A stretch of 64,000 nt of DNA from Phenylobacterium sp. (GTDB taxonomy: Bacteria; Pseudomonadota; Alphaproteobacteria; Caulobacterales; Caulobacteraceae), in the NCBI RefSeq assembly GCF_025351295.1, contig NZ_JANXWD010000021.1, forward strand, positions 19,405-83,404. Reading direction: 5' to 3'. The translations under genes were made by a program, and so were the position numbers. Below, one piece after another: positions 52,932 through 63,896 of the stretch. The notes under the pieces are model-generated. The model saw only the letters and a list, made by a program, of their open reading frames with translations. It was not told where the DNA came from and did not search any database. Each line of letters opens with the position of its first letter. The first letter of the stretch is position 1.

Positions 52932-55900
52932 CTATTGCTTCTCGATCGCCGCAAGCCTGCCCGCCCGCCTGCGCCGGAGCAGTAGGTAGCCCGCGGGGAT
53001 GACCAGCATCGACAGCAGCGGGGCGGTGAGCATGCCGCCGATCATCGGGGCGGCGATGCGGCTCATGACCTCGGAGCCCGCGCCGTGGCCGACGAGGATG
53101 GGCGCAAGGCCGGCCAGGATCACAGCCACCGTCATCGCCTTGGGCCGGACGCGCAGCAGCGCGCCCTCGCGGACCGCGGCCGTCAGCTCGGCGTCGTTCG
53201 GGTCCGGGCCGCGCTCGGCCAGGGCGTGCTTGAGATAGATCAGCATGACCACGCCGAACTCTGCGGACACGCCTGCCAGGGCGATGAAGCCGACCCCCGT
53301 GGCGACCGACTGGTGGTAACCCAGCAGGTAGAGCGCCCAGATGCCGCCGGTGAGCGCGAAGGGCAGCGTGCCCATGATCAGGGCGGCCTCATCCCAGCGC
53401 CGGAAGGACGCGTAGAGCAGCAGGAAGATGATCGCCAGCGTGGCGGGGACCACCAGCTTCAGGCGTTCGGCGGCCCGTTGCAGGTACTCGAACTGGCCGG
53501 AATAGGCGACCGAGACGCCGGGCGGCAGCTTGACGTCCTGGGCCACGGCGCGCCGCAGGTCGGTGACCACCGAGTTCAGGTCGCGGTCGCGCACGTCCAC
53601 ATAGACCCAGGTCGAGGGCCGGGCGTTCTCGGTCTTCAGCATCGGCGGGCCGTCGGCGATCTCGATGCGGGCCACCGTGCCGAGGGTGATCTGCTGGCCG
53701 GCCGGCGTCAGCACCGGCAGGGTGCGCAGGCCCTCCAGGCTGTCGCGCAACTCGCGGGGATAGCGCACGGTGATCGGGTAGCGGGCGACCCCCTCCACCG
53801 TCTCACCGACCGTCTGGCCACCGATGGCGCCGCCGACGATCTCCTGCACGTCGGCGATGTTGAGGCCGAACCGCGCGGCGGCGGCGCGGTCGATGTCTAC
53901 GTCAACGTAGCGCCCGCCGGTCAGGCGTTCGGCGAGCGCCGAGGAGACGCCTGGCGTGCGCTTGGCGACCGCCTCCACCCGGGCGGCCACCCGGTCGAGC
54001 TGCGCCAGGTCGGATCCGGACACCTTCACGCCGATGGGGCTCTTGATGCCGGTGGCCAGCATGTCGATGCGGTTGCGGATCGGCGGGACCCAGACGTTGG
54101 CGAGGCCAGGAACCTTGACCACCCGGTCCAGCTCGGCGGTCAGCTTCTCTGGCGTCATGCCTGGCCGCCACCGGTCGCGTGGCTGGAACTGGATGGTGGT
54201 CTCGAACATCTCCAGCGGCGCCGGATCGGTCGCTGTCTCGGCGCGCCCGGCCTTGCCGAACACGCTCTCGACCTCCGGCACGGTGCGGATCAGCCGGTCG
54301 GTCTGTTGCAACAACTCCGAGGCCTTGGCCGCCGAGATGCCCGGCAGGGCCGAGGGCATGTAGAGCAGGTCGCCCTCGTCCATCGGCGGGATGAATTCCC
54401 CGCCCAGGCGGCTGAGTGGCCAGGCGGTGGTGGCGAACACCAGCAGCGCCACCGCCAGCACCGTCCGCGGCCGGCGCAGCACCCAGTCGATGGCCGGCCG
54501 GTAGGCGCGGGTGAGCCAGCGGTTGACCGGGTTCGCGTTCTCCGCCGGAATCCGCCCGCGGATCAGGTAGCCCATCAATACCGGCACAAGGGTGACGGAG
54601 AGCAGCGCGGCCCCGGCCATAGCATAGCTCTTGGTGAAGGCCAGCGGCGCGAACAGCCGGCCCTCCTGCGCCTGCAGGGCGAACACCGGCACGAACGACA
54701 GGGTGATGATCACCAGGCTGAGGAACAGCGCGGGCCCGACTTCCGCGGCGGCCTCGGTGACCACGCGCCAACCGGTATCGGGCGTCATCGTCTTGTCCGG
54801 GTGCTCGTGCGCCCAGCGTTCCAGCCGCTTGTGGGCGTTCTCGATCATCACCACGGCGGCGTCGACCATGGCGCCGACGGCGATGGCGATGCCGCCCAGC
54901 GACATGATGTTGGCGTTCACGCCCTGCAGCCGCATCACCAGGAAGGCGAACAGTACGCCGAGCGGCAGGGTCAGGATCACCACCAGCGCCGAACGGGCGT
55001 GCCAGAGGAACAGGCCGCAGACCACGGCCACCACCACGAACTCCTCGATCAGCTTGGTTGAGAGGTTGGAGACCGCCCGGTCGATGAGCTGCGAGCGATC
55101 GTAGGTGGTGACCACCTCGACACCCGGCGGCAGGCTGCGCTTCAGCTCGGCGAGCTTGTCCTTCACCGCCGCGATGGTCTCGCGCGCGTTCTTGCCGGAG
55201 CGCATGACCACGACGCCGCCCGCCACCTCGCCCTCACCGTTCAGCTCGGCGACGCCGCGACGCATCTCGGGCCCGATCTGCACCGTGGCCACGTCGCCCA
55301 GCCGCACGGGCGCCCCGCCGGCCGCCGTGCGCAGCGGGATGGCGCGGAAGTCGTCCAAAGTCTTCAGGTAGCCGCTGGCGCGGACCATGTACTCGGCCTC
55401 GCCCATCTCGAGCACCGCGCCGCCGGTCTCCTGGTTGGCGCGCTGGATCGCCGCCACGGCCTGCTGGTGGGTGACGCCATAGGCGGCGAGGCGCGTGGGA
55501 TCGAGCACCACCTGGTACTGCCGGACCATGCCGCCGAGGCTGGCCACCTCCGCGACGCCGGGCAGGCTCTTCAGCTCATAGCGCAGGAACCAGTCCTGCA
55601 AGCCCCGGAGCTGGGAGAGATCGTGGCGCCCGGAGCGGTCCACCAGCGCATATTCGTAGATCCAGCCGACGCCGGTGGCGTCCGGCCCGAGCGCCGCCCT
55701 GGCCCCCGCCGGCAGGCGCCCCTGCGCCTGGTTCAGGTACTCCAGCACCCGCGAGCGGGCCCAGTAGAGGTCCGTGCCGTCCTGGAACAGCACATAGACG
55801 AAGCTGTCGCCGAAGAACGAGTAGCCGCGCACGATCTTGGCGCCGGGAACCGACAGCATGGTGGTGGTGAGCGGATAGGTGACCTGGTTCTCGACGATCT

Positions 55901-56075
55901 GCGGCGCCTGGCCGGGGTAGGTCGTCCGGACCACCACCTGGACGTCTGACAGGTCCGGCAGGGCGTCCACGGGCGTCGACCACACGGCGATGACGCCCGC
56001 GATCAGCAGGGCGACCGCCGCCAGCAGAACGAAGATGCGGCCCCGCACCGAGGCCCGGATGAGGGCGGCGATCAT
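52932..56075 (-). CDS. Heavy-metal RND efflux pump, CusA/CzcA family
   Basis: A 1047-residue HME-RND inner-membrane transporter. The N-terminal helix and [20 protein letters not shown], the [29 protein letters not shown] block, [43 protein letters not shown] second helix region, and [29 protein letters not shown] are diagnostic of the family. MPLFALT-like [10 protein letters not shown] and [12 protein letters not shown] follow. It overlaps the CusB-like gene by 4 bases. Cu/Ag seems likelier than Zn/Co from the linked protein, but this is not certain. Confidence 0.94.
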   Translation of the reverse strand: MIAALIRASVRGRIFVLLAAVALLIAGVIAVWSTPVDALPDLSDVQVVVRTTYPGQAPQIVENQVTYPLTTTMLSVPGAKIVRGYSFFGDSFVYVLFQDGTDLYWARSRVLEYLNQAQGRLPAGARAALGPDATGVGWIYEYALVDRSGRHDLSQLRGLQDWFLRYELKSLPGVAEVASLGGMVRQYQVVLDPTRLAAYGVTHQQAVAAIQRANQETGGAVLEMGEAEYMVRASGYLKTLDDFRAIPLRTAAGGAPVRLGDVATVQIGPEMRRGVAELNGEGEVAGGVVVMRSGKNARETIAAVKDKLAELKRSLPPGVEVVTTYDRSQLIDRAVSNLSTKLIEEFVVVAVVCGLFLWHARSALVVILTLPLGVLFAFLVMRLQGVNANIMSLGGIAIAVGAMVDAAVVMIENAHKRLERWAHEHPDKTMTPDTGWRVVTEAAAEVGPALFLSLVIITLSFVPVFALQAQEGRLFAPLAFTKSYAMAGAALLSVTLVPVLMGYLIRGRIPAENANPVNRWLTRAYRPAIDWVLRRPRTVLAVALLVFATTAWPLSRLGGEFIPPMDEGDLLYMPSALPGISAAKASELLQQTDRLIRTVPEVESVFGKAGRAETATDPAPLEMFETTIQFQPRDRWRPGMTPEKLTAELDRVVKVPGLANVWVPPIRNRIDMLATGIKSPIGVKVSGSDLAQLDRVAARVEAVAKRTPGVSSALAERLTGGRYVDVDIDRAAAARFGLNIADVQEIVGGAIGGQTVGETVEGVARYPITVRYPRELRDSLEGLRTLPVLTPAGQQITLGTVARIEIADGPPMLKTENARPSTWVYVDVRDRDLNSVVTDLRRAVAQDVKLPPGVSVAYSGQFEYLQRAAERLKLVVPATLAIIFLLLYASFRRWDEAALIMGTLPFALTGGIWALYLLGYHQSVATGVGFIALAGVSAEFGVVMLIYLKHALAERGPDPNDAELTAAVREGALLRVRPKAMTVAVILAGLAPILVGHGAGSEVMSRIAAPMIGGMLTAPLLSMLVIPAGYLLLRRRRAGRLAAIEKQ

Positions 56076-57307
56076 CGGGCGCCCACCGGCCGGGCCTCGA
56101 CGCCGGACAGGCTGGCTTCGCTGTCGAGCAGGAACTGGCCGGAGGCCACGATCTGCTCGCCTTCGGCAAGGCCCGCCAGCACCTCGGTGCGTCCACCCGC
56201 CTCGCGACCGGATCGGATCTCCGCCGGGCGGTAGCGTCCGCCGGGCTGCGCCAGCATGACGAGGGTGCGGCGGCCGGTCCGGATCACGGCTTCCGACGGC
56301 ACCGTGAGGGCCGGCTGCGACGTGCCTGCGAACTGGACCGTGGCGAACATGCCCGGCTTGAGCCGTCCGGCCGGATTGGGCAGCTCGATCCGCACCGTCA
56401 GCGTATGGCTTTCGGCCTGGGCCTGCGGCAACACGGCTGTCACCCGACCGGATAATGTCTCGCCAGGATAGGCGCTAAGCGTGGCGCTGGCCGGCTCGCC
56501 GAGCCGCACCTGACCCAACATCGCCTCCGGCACGGCCACGTTGAGCCAGACGCGCCCCAGCCCGCTCACCTCGGCCAAGGTCTGCCCGGCCGTGACCGTC
56601 ATGCCGTCGCGCACCGTCAGCGTGGTGATCGCGCCGCCGATGGGCGTGGCGATGGTGGCGACATTGCGGACCTGGCCGCTCCGCTCGACGGCGGCGACCA
56701 GGGCGGGCGGCATGCCCAGCCGTTGCAAGCGTTCCCGACCGGCGCGGATCAGGGCCTCGTCCCCCGTGCGGCGCACCGCCAGATACTCGCCCTGCGCCCC
56801 GGCCCACTCGGGCACGAGGATATCGGCCAGGGGGGCGCCTGCGCTCACCACATCCCCCGGCGCGCGGCCGTAGACCCGCTGCACGAACCCGCCAGCCTTC
56901 GCCTGCACGACGGCGACGTCGCGCGAATTGAAGTCGATGACGCCGGTGGCGGTCAGCCCACTCGGCAGGATTCCGCGCTCCACCCTCGCCAGGCGCACGC
57001 CGAGGGTCTGGACCTGGGCCGGGTCGATCCGGACCCCGCTGGCCGCCTCGCCAACCCCCGCCCCTCCGGCGTACCGGGGCTGCAGCCGCATATCCATGAA
57101 CGGCGACTTGCCCGGCTTGTCGAAGTGCTGCGCCGGGACCATCGGGTCGTACCAGTAGAGCACCTGGCGGCCCGTGGGCGCGACGGTGGGGGTCGGGCCG
57201 CTGGGGATCGGGCCGGCGGACCGGGTCATCCGGCCGCCGAGGAAGCCGGCGCCGCCGAGCGCGACGAGGCCAACCACGGCTAGGGCAAGGGTCTGGGCGC
57301 GAGTCAT
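56072..57307 (-). CDS. RND efflux periplasmic adaptor, CusB-like
   Basis: 411 residues from ATG 57307. An N-terminal anchor ([19 protein letters not shown]) is followed by a heavy-metal-binding-domain-like segment ([24 protein letters not shown]), Met-rich as in CusB, and then barrel-sandwich and beta-barrel adaptor domains ([32 protein letters not shown]). It overlaps the outer-membrane gene and the pump gene by 4 bases each, forming a tripartite efflux operon. Confidence 0.92.
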   Translation of the reverse strand: MTRAQTLALAVVGLVALGGAGFLGGRMTRSAGPIPSGPTPTVAPTGRQVLYWYDPMVPAQHFDKPGKSPFMDMRLQPRYAGGAGVGEAASGVRIDPAQVQTLGVRLARVERGILPSGLTATGVIDFNSRDVAVVQAKAGGFVQRVYGRAPGDVVSAGAPLADILVPEWAGAQGEYLAVRRTGDEALIRAGRERLQRLGMPPALVAAVERSGQVRNVATIATPIGGAITTLTVRDGMTVTAGQTLAEVSGLGRVWLNVAVPEAMLGQVRLGEPASATLSAYPGETLSGRVTAVLPQAQAESHTLTVRIELPNPAGRLKPGMFATVQFAGTSQPALTVPSEAVIRTGRRTLVMLAQPGGRYRPAEIRSGREAGGRTEVLAGLAEGEQIVASGQFLLDSEASLSGVEARPVGAR

Positions 57308-58539
57308 TGGGCGCTTCCGTAGGTCAGGACGATGCGGGCGGCGTCGCGGGCCACCAGGGCCTCGCGGTCCAGGGCGGTGAGCTTGGCCTCGGCCAGGGCC
57401 GAGAAGGCGTCGAGGATGTCTGGCAGGCCGGCGGTCCCGGCCGCATAGCTGGCAGTCTCCAGGTCGGCGCGCTGCTGCGCCGCCGGAAGCACGATCGCCA
57501 CCGTTCGATGCCATTGGTCGTGGTGCATGATGTGGTCGGCCCAATCGGCCTCGAACTGCGCGGCGAGCGCGCGGCGGGCGTCTTCCACGGTTGCGCGGGC
57601 GCTGGCGGCCTCGGCTCGGCGGGCGGCGATCTGCGGCTCCTGGCGGCTGCCCGGCCAGAGTGGCAGGCTGACGGTCACGCCGGCCGTGAGCATGTCTCCA
57701 AACCTCGGGTCGCGGCGGCCGTAGGCGACCTCGAACCCGAGGTCCGGGCGCTTGGCGGCGCGCGCCGCGCCCACGGCGGCGTCCGCGCGGGCGATGGCCG
57801 CCCGGCTCGCCACCAGCGCGGGCACGTCCTCCAGGCCGTCTTGCAGCGCCACCGGGTCGATCTCGAAGTCGGGCGCGGCGCCGGCGGTCGAGGGGCCGGG
57901 CTCGCCGGTCCAGCGGGTCAACTGGGCGCGGGCGCGAGCCACCGCCGCTGTCTGCTCACTGCGCCGGTCCTCCAGCGCGGCGCGCATCGCCACGGGCGTC
58001 AACGCCTGCGCCGGCCGCGCCCGCCCCGACGCGACGGCCGAAGGCTGCGCGTCCCAGACAGGCGCCAGGGACCTCAGCACATGGTCGAGGGCGGCCAGCC
58101 GGCGCTCGGCATAGGCCAGATCGATCCAGGCCAGGGCGGCGCCCAGCTTCACCCGGCGCGCCTCCGCCAGGCGCATGGCCTCGGCCTCCGAGATCGCGGC
58201 GCTGGCCTCCACGTGCGCGGCGCGGCGGCGCGCGGCGTTCGGCACGTCCTGCTGGAGGCCGACGCGCGCCATAGTCATCTCGTCCGCGCCGAGCCGGCCG
58301 GCGTTCGGCCCGGTGACCGGGAGGTTTTCCAGGCTCAGGCCCAGCTTCGGATCGGGCAGCGCGCCTGCGGACCGCGCCGAGGCCCGGGCCGCATCGGCGA
58401 TCAGCGATGCCGCTTGCAGGCTGGGGACCGCCGTCTGGGCTCGGTCGAGCGCCTCGGCAAAGGTCAGCGGCCCGGCCATGGCGGAGCCCGCAAGGGTGGC
58501 GGCCAGCGGCAAAGCGGCCAGCCAACGATAGGGAGACAT
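57304..58539 (-). CDS. TolC-family outer-membrane efflux protein, CusC/CzcC-like
   Basis: 411 residues. A signal peptide (MSPYRWLAALPLAATLAGSAMA) precedes two TolC-type repeats of long helices (LTFAEALDRAQTAVPSLQAASLIADAARAS; LVASRAAIARADAAVGAARAAKRPDLG). It is the first gene of the efflux operon apart from the small protein upstream. The role is to complete the channel across the outer membrane. Confidence 0.9.
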   Translation of the reverse strand: MSPYRWLAALPLAATLAGSAMAGPLTFAEALDRAQTAVPSLQAASLIADAARASARSAGALPDPKLGLSLENLPVTGPNAGRLGADEMTMARVGLQQDVPNAARRRAAHVEASAAISEAEAMRLAEARRVKLGAALAWIDLAYAERRLAALDHVLRSLAPVWDAQPSAVASGRARPAQALTPVAMRAALEDRRSEQTAAVARARAQLTRWTGEPGPSTAGAAPDFEIDPVALQDGLEDVPALVASRAAIARADAAVGAARAAKRPDLGFEVAYGRRDPRFGDMLTAGVTVSLPLWPGSRQEPQIAARRAEAASARATVEDARRALAAQFEADWADHIMHHDQWHRTVAIVLPAAQQRADLETASYAAGTAGLPDILDAFSALAEAKLTALDREALVARDAARIVLTYGSAQ

Positions 58540-58608
58540 GCTCCGACAACTCCTGCTGAAGGCGCACGGGCGCCGGGGCCGGCGGGGACGCCGCCGGTTC
58601 AGGGATCG

Positions 58609-58977
58609 TCAGAGCTGGATCGGTGGCCGCAGACTTCGGTCGGGCGGCCAGGAGGGCATGGCCAGCACCGCCAGCGACCCGTGGGCCATGTCGCGGACGG
58701 TGAGCTGGAGGCTCACGACGGCCCCCGTCGGCGGGGTGGTCGACGCCACCGCGGTCTGGCAGGCCACGCCCTGGTCGCACGGCGAGGCGGACTTGCCGCC
58801 CTTGGCCGGCGCGCCGCTGCCATGGCCCATGGCGGCCATGTCCTTGGTCGCCGGCTGCATCATCTGGCAGTCAGGCGGGCACGGATCGCAAGGCGCAGCC
58901 GCGGCGCGCGAGGGCAAGCCGGCGACCACAAGCATGATCGCGGCGAGCAGGCCGAGAAGGGTGTTCGCGCGCGGCAT
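58609..58977 (-). CDS. Small secreted Cys/Met/His-rich protein, probably metal-linked
   Basis: 122 residues. A signal peptide (MPRANTLLGLLAAIMLVVAG) is followed by CDPCPPDCQMMQPATKDMAAMGHGSG and SPCDQGVACQTAV, dense in Cys, Met and His, as in proteins that bind copper or silver. It lies 69 bases upstream of the efflux operon on the same strand and is probably co-transcribed. No named family is recognised. A metal-binding or sensing role is inferred from composition and context. Confidence 0.75.
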   Translation of the reverse strand: MPRANTLLGLLAAIMLVVAGLPSRAAAAPCDPCPPDCQMMQPATKDMAAMGHGSGAPAKGGKSASPCDQGVACQTAVASTTPPTGAVVSLQLTVRDMAHGSLAVLAMPSWPPDRSLRPPIQL

Positions 58978-59251
58978 CTGCGCTGGACAATGGGCGCGGC
59001 GTCCCCTTGGCGCAAGGCGCCCGGCCTCAAGCGTCCCATGCTCCCAACAGGATCACGCCGGCGCCGGCGAGGTCGACCTGCGGCGGTTGACCTTCATCCG
59101 CCGCCGCCGGCGCTGCGCGCCTGCGAAGCCATCGGATCGACGCCGGTCGAAGAGCCTTGGCGGAACAGGGTGAAGACGCAGGCTGCAAACGACGCCCTAA
59201 ACCGCGCGCCCGACAAGCCAGCCCAACCGCCAGATAGCTGAATGAAATCCG

Positions 59252-59325
59252 TGGCTGGGGAACTAGGACTCGAACCTAGAATGACGGTACCAAAAACCGC
59301 AGTGTTACCATTACACCATTCCCCA
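59252..59325 (-). tRNA. tRNA-Gln (anticodon TTG)
   Basis: On the minus strand the sequence folds as a cloverleaf: acceptor TGGGGAA with TTCCCCA, anticodon arm GCGGT-TTTTGGT-ACCGT, T arm with GGTTCGAGTCC, and an encoded GCCA end. The anticodon TTG reads CAA/CAG. Confidence 0.95.
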
Positions 59326-59470
59326 GCAGGAACGGCCCGTCGAGGGCTCGGCCCTCGGGAGCGGGGGAAATAGCGCAGCGGACCGACCGATGCAACGCCC
59401 CTGAACAAACCCCGCCAAGGTCTGCTTGCGGGGGCGAGGGCCATCCTCTATACGACCGCTTCCTTGCCGT

Positions 59471-59547
59471 CGGAGTGTGGCTCAGTCTGGTAGAGCACCG
59501 CGTTCGGGACGCGGGGGTCGCAGGTTCAAATCCTGCCACTCCGACCA
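59471..59547 (+). tRNA. tRNA-Pro (anticodon CGG)
   Basis: Cloverleaf with acceptor CGGAGTG paired with CACTCCG, anticodon arm CCGCG-TTCGGGA-CGCGG giving anticodon CGG, T arm with GGTTCAAATCC, and an encoded ACCA end. It is divergent from tRNA-Gln, 146 bases away. Confidence 0.95.
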
Positions 59548-59649
59548 TTTCCTCCCGCCCCTTGCCCCCAGCCCCTTCGCGGGTTCGCGGATCTGCGCCG
59601 CCGCCGCGGCCACGATGCCGCGGCCGGTGGCGCGATTGCGCGGCGCGCG

Positions 59650-61785
59650 CTACTTCGCCGCCGCCTCCCCCTTGAGGTAGCGGGCCAGCCAGGCATCGAC
59701 CTCGGCGTAGAAGTGGCGGCTGTCCTCGGGCTTCAGGATCCAGTGCCAGGCGTCGGGCCAGACCAGCAGGCGGCTGGGCACCTTCTGCCGCTGCAGGGTC
59801 GCCCAGTTCTCCAGGGTGTTGTTGATCGGCACCCGGAAGTCGCGCTCGCCGATCGACAGCAGCATCGGCGTCTTCCAGTCGGCGGCATAGCCGATCGGGC
59901 TCTGCTCGCGCCAGATGGCGTTGGCCTTGTCCCAGGGCGGACCGCCATTGGTGACCTCGCGGCCATAGTTGCCGTCGCTCGTGCCCCATTGGCTCTGCAG
60001 GTCCACCTCGCCGGCGTGGCTGATCAGGCATCGGTAGCGCGTGGTGGTGGCTTCCAGCCAGTTGACCAGGTGGCCGCCGTAGCTGGCCCCGGCGGCGCAC
60101 ATCCGCGTCCCGTCGATGAAGGGATAGCGCTTCAGGGCCTGGTCCACCGCCTGGTCGATCTCCAGGCCGGGCGTCCGCAGCGGGTCCAGCTTGATCGCCT
60201 GGGCGAACTTCTCCCCGAACCCGGTGGAGCCCGTGTAGTCGGTCATCAGGATCACGTACCCGGGCTCGGCCAGCAGGTGGTAGTTCCAGCGCAGGCTGAT
60301 CTGGTCGGGGTTCATGCTGGCCGCGCCGCCATGGATGAAGACCAGCAGCGGATATTTCTTCGCCGGGTCGAAGTTGGGCGGCAGCACGATCATGTTGTGC
60401 AGCGGCCGGCCGCCGGCGCTGGTGAAGGTGAAGTGCCGGGGTGGCTGCCAGTCCAAGGTCGCGGCCAGGGCCGTGTTCACACGGGTCAGGTTGGCGTGGG
60501 TCTTCGCCGCCGGATCGATGCGCACGATCTCCGCCGGGCTCACCGCGCTGCCATAGCTGGCGATCAGGATCGGCTTGGCGGCCTTCGACGGGATCGCCAG
60601 GCTGGTGTAGCCGCCGTTGGCCGGCTCGAGCACCAGCTCCGGCTTTCCGCCGTCGGCCGCCACCCGGTAGAGGTTCTCCTTCCCGGCCTCGGGAACCAGC
60701 AGGTAGAGCGTCTTGCTGTCCGGCGTGACCTGGAACCTGACGGGCTCGCGGTCGAAGTCGCGCGCCACCACCGTGGCGACGCCGCCGGCCGGCCAGGCCA
60801 CCCTGGAAAGGCGCGGCAGGTCGTAGACCTGATCGTCCTGCACGGCGTAGCTGAAATAGAGCGACTTGCCGTCCGGGCTGAAGGCGGCGTTGTCATAGTC
60901 ACCCCTGGCCGTCGTCACCGCGCGCGGTTCGCCGCCGTCCGCGGCCACGCGATAGAGCTGGAAGGCCACATTCGAATAGGCCGCGTTCCACCGCTCGGTG
61001 GTGGCGTTGAAGACGATCTCCTTGCCGTCGGGGCTCCAGATCGGCTGCAGCGACACGCTGGTCTCGCCCGAGGGGCCGGAGAAGCCGGGGGCGTGGGCCA
61101 GGGCGGAAGCGGAGAGGATGTCCCGGGGCGCCGCGCCGGGCTCCAGTCCCACCACCTCGATGGTCGGCGCCCGCTCGTCCAGCCACTCGTTCCAGTAGCG
61201 GATCGGGTAGTGTTCATAGGCGCGGACATTGTACTTGCGGTCCTTCACCGCCTTGGCCGCCGTCTTGTTGGCCTCGTCGGTGAGCGCGCCGGGATAGACG
61301 CTGGTCTCGAACAGCAGGGCCTGGCCGTCGGGCCGCCACTGCGGGCCGGCCGCGCCGGTGGAGATCGTGGTCACCCGCCGCGCCTCGCCGCCCGACGCCA
61401 GATCCAGGACATAGACCTGGTCGGCCTCGTCGCCCTCGCGCTTGGCGCTGAAGGCGATGCGGCGGCTGTCCGGCGACCAGACCACGCCGCCCTCCCCGCC
61501 CCTGGTGTTGGTGAGCGGCCGCGGCGGGGCCGAGCCATCGGCCGGCACGACCCACAGGTCGCTGACCGCCTTGTCCGGCTCGTAGGACGGCTCGACGATG
61601 GAGAAGACCACCCATTTGCCGTCCGGGCTGGCCTGCGGCGCGCCGACCCGCTTCATCATCCACAGGGTCTCGTGGGTGATGTGGGCCTTGAGCGCAGGCT
61701 GGGCCTGGGCCGCGGAGGCCAGGGCCAGGGCCAGGCCCAGGGCCGCAGCCGCGGCCGCTATGGCCAGTGTCTCGCAGATCCTCAT
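59650..61785 (-). CDS. S9-family prolyl oligopeptidase-type peptidase
   Basis: 711 residues from ATG 61785, an exported peptidase. A signal peptide (AAAAAALGLALALASAAQAQ) is followed by a WD/TolB-like propeller (ASPDGKWVVFSIVEPSYEPD, SPDSRRIAFSAKREGDEADQ) and a C-terminal alpha/beta hydrolase with the nucleophile GASYGGHLVNWL, Asp in SIGERDFRVPINN, and His in WPDAWHWIL. It resembles acylaminoacyl/DPP4-type peptidases. Divergent from sppA. Confidence 0.92.
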   Translation of the reverse strand: MRICETLAIAAAAAALGLALALASAAQAQPALKAHITHETLWMMKRVGAPQASPDGKWVVFSIVEPSYEPDKAVSDLWVVPADGSAPPRPLTNTRGGEGGVVWSPDSRRIAFSAKREGDEADQVYVLDLASGGEARRVTTISTGAAGPQWRPDGQALLFETSVYPGALTDEANKTAAKAVKDRKYNVRAYEHYPIRYWNEWLDERAPTIEVVGLEPGAAPRDILSASALAHAPGFSGPSGETSVSLQPIWSPDGKEIVFNATTERWNAAYSNVAFQLYRVAADGGEPRAVTTARGDYDNAAFSPDGKSLYFSYAVQDDQVYDLPRLSRVAWPAGGVATVVARDFDREPVRFQVTPDSKTLYLLVPEAGKENLYRVAADGGKPELVLEPANGGYTSLAIPSKAAKPILIASYGSAVSPAEIVRIDPAAKTHANLTRVNTALAATLDWQPPRHFTFTSAGGRPLHNMIVLPPNFDPAKKYPLLVFIHGGAASMNPDQISLRWNYHLLAEPGYVILMTDYTGSTGFGEKFAQAIKLDPLRTPGLEIDQAVDQALKRYPFIDGTRMCAAGASYGGHLVNWLEATTTRYRCLISHAGEVDLQSQWGTSDGNYGREVTNGGPPWDKANAIWREQSPIGYAADWKTPMLLSIGERDFRVPINNTLENWATLQRQKVPSRLLVWPDAWHWILKPEDSRHFYAEVDAWLARYLKGEAAAK

Positions 61786-61965
61786 GACAGCCCTCGGGGT
61801 GATGCGTTCGAACCGGACCCTACATCGCCGACCTCCGGCCCGCGCGTCGATACGGCGGAGCGTCGCCGCCCGTTCTCCGGGTCGGGGCGAGCATGTCGTC
61901 TTTGCGCCGGCGGCAATGTATGCGAGAGGCGGCTCTGAGTATTGGCCCTGGGCGCGACCTGAGAC

Positions 61966-63744
61966 ATGAAGCAGTTCCTGATCACCGCGGCGGGCGTCTT
62001 CGCGGGCCTGTTGGTCTTCATGATCGGGGCGCCGCTGGTGCTGATCAGCCTGGTGGCCTCGGCCGCCGCCCCGCCGCCCATCCCGGCCAAGAGCGTGCTG
62101 GAACTGGACCTGCGCGGCGCGCTCACCGACCAGTCGCCGCAGAACCCGCTGTGGGGGATCGGGCGCAATTCCAACTCGGTGATGTCGATCATCTCGACCC
62201 TGCGCCGGGCCGAGAAGGACGACCGCGTCCAGGGTGTGCTGGTGCGCCTGCCGGAGGGCGGGCTGGAACCGGGGATGGCCGACGAGATCCGGCTGGCGTT
62301 CACCCACTTCCGCGCCTCGGGCAAGCCGATCTACGCCCACAGCCAGGGCATCTATCCGTCCGGCTTCGTGACCACGACCTACATGCTGGGGGCGGCCTCC
62401 GACCAGTTCTGGATGCAGCCCGGCGCGTCGCTGCAGGTGACCGGGATGGCCACCGAGGACCTGTTCTTCAAGCGCCTGTTCGATAAGTACGGCGTCGTTC
62501 CGCAGTACGAGCAGCGCTACGAATACAAGAATGCCGTCAACGGCTACCTCTATTCCGACTACACGCCCGCCCACAAGGAATCGACGCTGAGCTGGATGGG
62601 CTCGGTCTACCAGTCGAACCTGGGATTCGCCGCGGCCGACCGGAAGGGCGATCCCGCGGCCCTGAAGACCAGCCTTGAGGCCGGGCCGTACCTCGCCGAG
62701 GACGCGCTCAAGCTCAAGCTGATCGACCATGTTGGCCAGGTGCGCGAGGCCGAGCAGGCGCTGCTGGACAAGGCCGGCGACGGGGCCCAGCCAGTCGACT
62801 TCGACGACTACGCCGACGCCAACCGCAGCCGCAGCCGGCCGACCGGCGACAGCATCGCCCTGATCGAGGCCGAGGGGCCGATCATCACCGGCAAGAACCA
62901 GGGCTCGAACCCCTTCACGGGCGGGGCGACCATCTATTCCGACGATCTGGCCGGGGCGATCCTGAAGGCGGCCAAGGTCGAGTCCGTGAAGGCCATCGTG
63001 CTGCGGCTGAACTCGCCGGGCGGGTCGGACACCGCCTCCGAACAGATCCTCGACGCCATCCGGGTGGCCAAGGCGCAGAAGAAGCCGGTGGTGATCTCCA
63101 TGAGCACCTATGGCGCCTCGGGCGGTTACTGGATCTCGTCGGAAGCCTCGGCGATCGTCGCCGAGCCCACCACCCTGACCGGGTCGATCGGAGTCTATGG
63201 CGGCAAGTTCGCCCTGGGCCCGGCGCTGGCCAGGTTCGGCATCGATGTGCGCGAGACCAATGTCGGCAACCCCTACGCCGGCGCCTTCGGCATGGGCCAG
63301 CCGTTCACCCCGGCCCAGCGGGCGGCCTTCTCCGGCTGGATGGACCACATCTACGGCAACTTTGTCAGCCGGGTGGCGACGGGCCGCAAGCTGCCCGAGG
63401 CCCGGGTTCGCGAGCTCGCCAAGGGCCGCGTCTGGACCGGCGTCCAGGCCAAGGACCTGGGCCTGGTGGACAAGGTTGGCGGCTTCTACCAGGCGGTGGA
63501 CGTAGCCAAGGACCTGGCCGGGCTGCAGGGTGACGTAGCGATACGTCACATGTCGCCCAGCGAGGGAACGCTGGAGGCGATCCAGCACGCCCTGGGGGTT
63601 TCGGCGACCTCGGCACGGACCCTGGCGGCGGCGGCCTGGGTATTCGCCGACCCCCGCGCGCAGGGCATCCTGGACCGGATATCCGAGGCGAAACTGCGCA
63701 GCCAGGGCGGCGGCATGGTCCTCGCCCCGACCGCGATCCGATAG
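61966..63744 (+). CDS. sppA: Signal peptide peptidase SppA, 67-kDa type
   Basis: 592 residues. An N-terminal membrane helix (LITAAGVFAGLLVFMIGAPL) is followed by two ClpP-fold domains. Landmarks: IYAHSQGIYPSGFVTTTYMLG in the first, LRLNSPGGSDTASEQI and the catalytic Ser in MSTYGASGGYWISSEASAIVA in the second, then TGSIGVYGGKF. Degrades signal-peptide remnants in the inner membrane. Its TAG stop is at the first bases of repeat copy 2. Confidence 0.94.
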   Translation: MKQFLITAAGVFAGLLVFMIGAPLVLISLVASAAAPPPIPAKSVLELDLRGALTDQSPQNPLWGIGRNSNSVMSIISTLRRAEKDDRVQGVLVRLPEGGLEPGMADEIRLAFTHFRASGKPIYAHSQGIYPSGFVTTTYMLGAASDQFWMQPGASLQVTGMATEDLFFKRLFDKYGVVPQYEQRYEYKNAVNGYLYSDYTPAHKESTLSWMGSVYQSNLGFAAADRKGDPAALKTSLEAGPYLAEDALKLKLIDHVGQVREAEQALLDKAGDGAQPVDFDDYADANRSRSRPTGDSIALIEAEGPIITGKNQGSNPFTGGATIYSDDLAGAILKAAKVESVKAIVLRLNSPGGSDTASEQILDAIRVAKAQKKPVVISMSTYGASGGYWISSEASAIVAEPTTLTGSIGVYGGKFALGPALARFGIDVRETNVGNPYAGAFGMGQPFTPAQRAAFSGWMDHIYGNFVSRVATGRKLPEARVRELAKGRVWTGVQAKDLGLVDKVGGFYQAVDVAKDLAGLQGDVAIRHMSPSEGTLEAIQHALGVSATSARTLAAAAWVFADPRAQGILDRISEAKLRSQGGGMVLAPTAIR

Positions 63745-63854
63745 AGCCTTTCTGGTTCAAGTGAACTCACTTGAACCAGATAAAAAGGCTCTAACTCTTT
63801 GAATTAGAGCGCGTCGGGCGGCGAAACCGGGATCCACTTTCGCCTGACGCGCTC
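63742..63854. repeat. Intergenic palindromic repeat, copy 2 (inverted to copy 1)
   Basis: Near-identical reverse complement of the element at 44424-44537, differing mainly in the GGTTCAAG stem loop and a few bases. It supplies the sppA stop codon. The two copies flank about 19.2 kb in opposite orientation. Confidence 0.85.
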
Positions 63855-63896
63855 CAGAGGGCAACGCGACCGCGGCGGATGGCGGCGCCACCGTTC

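Noticed and set aside
61786..61965. Extension of the S9 peptidase frame upstream to 63588
   Set aside because: The long open frame opposite sppA is a shadow; a normal ATG and signal peptide start at 61785.
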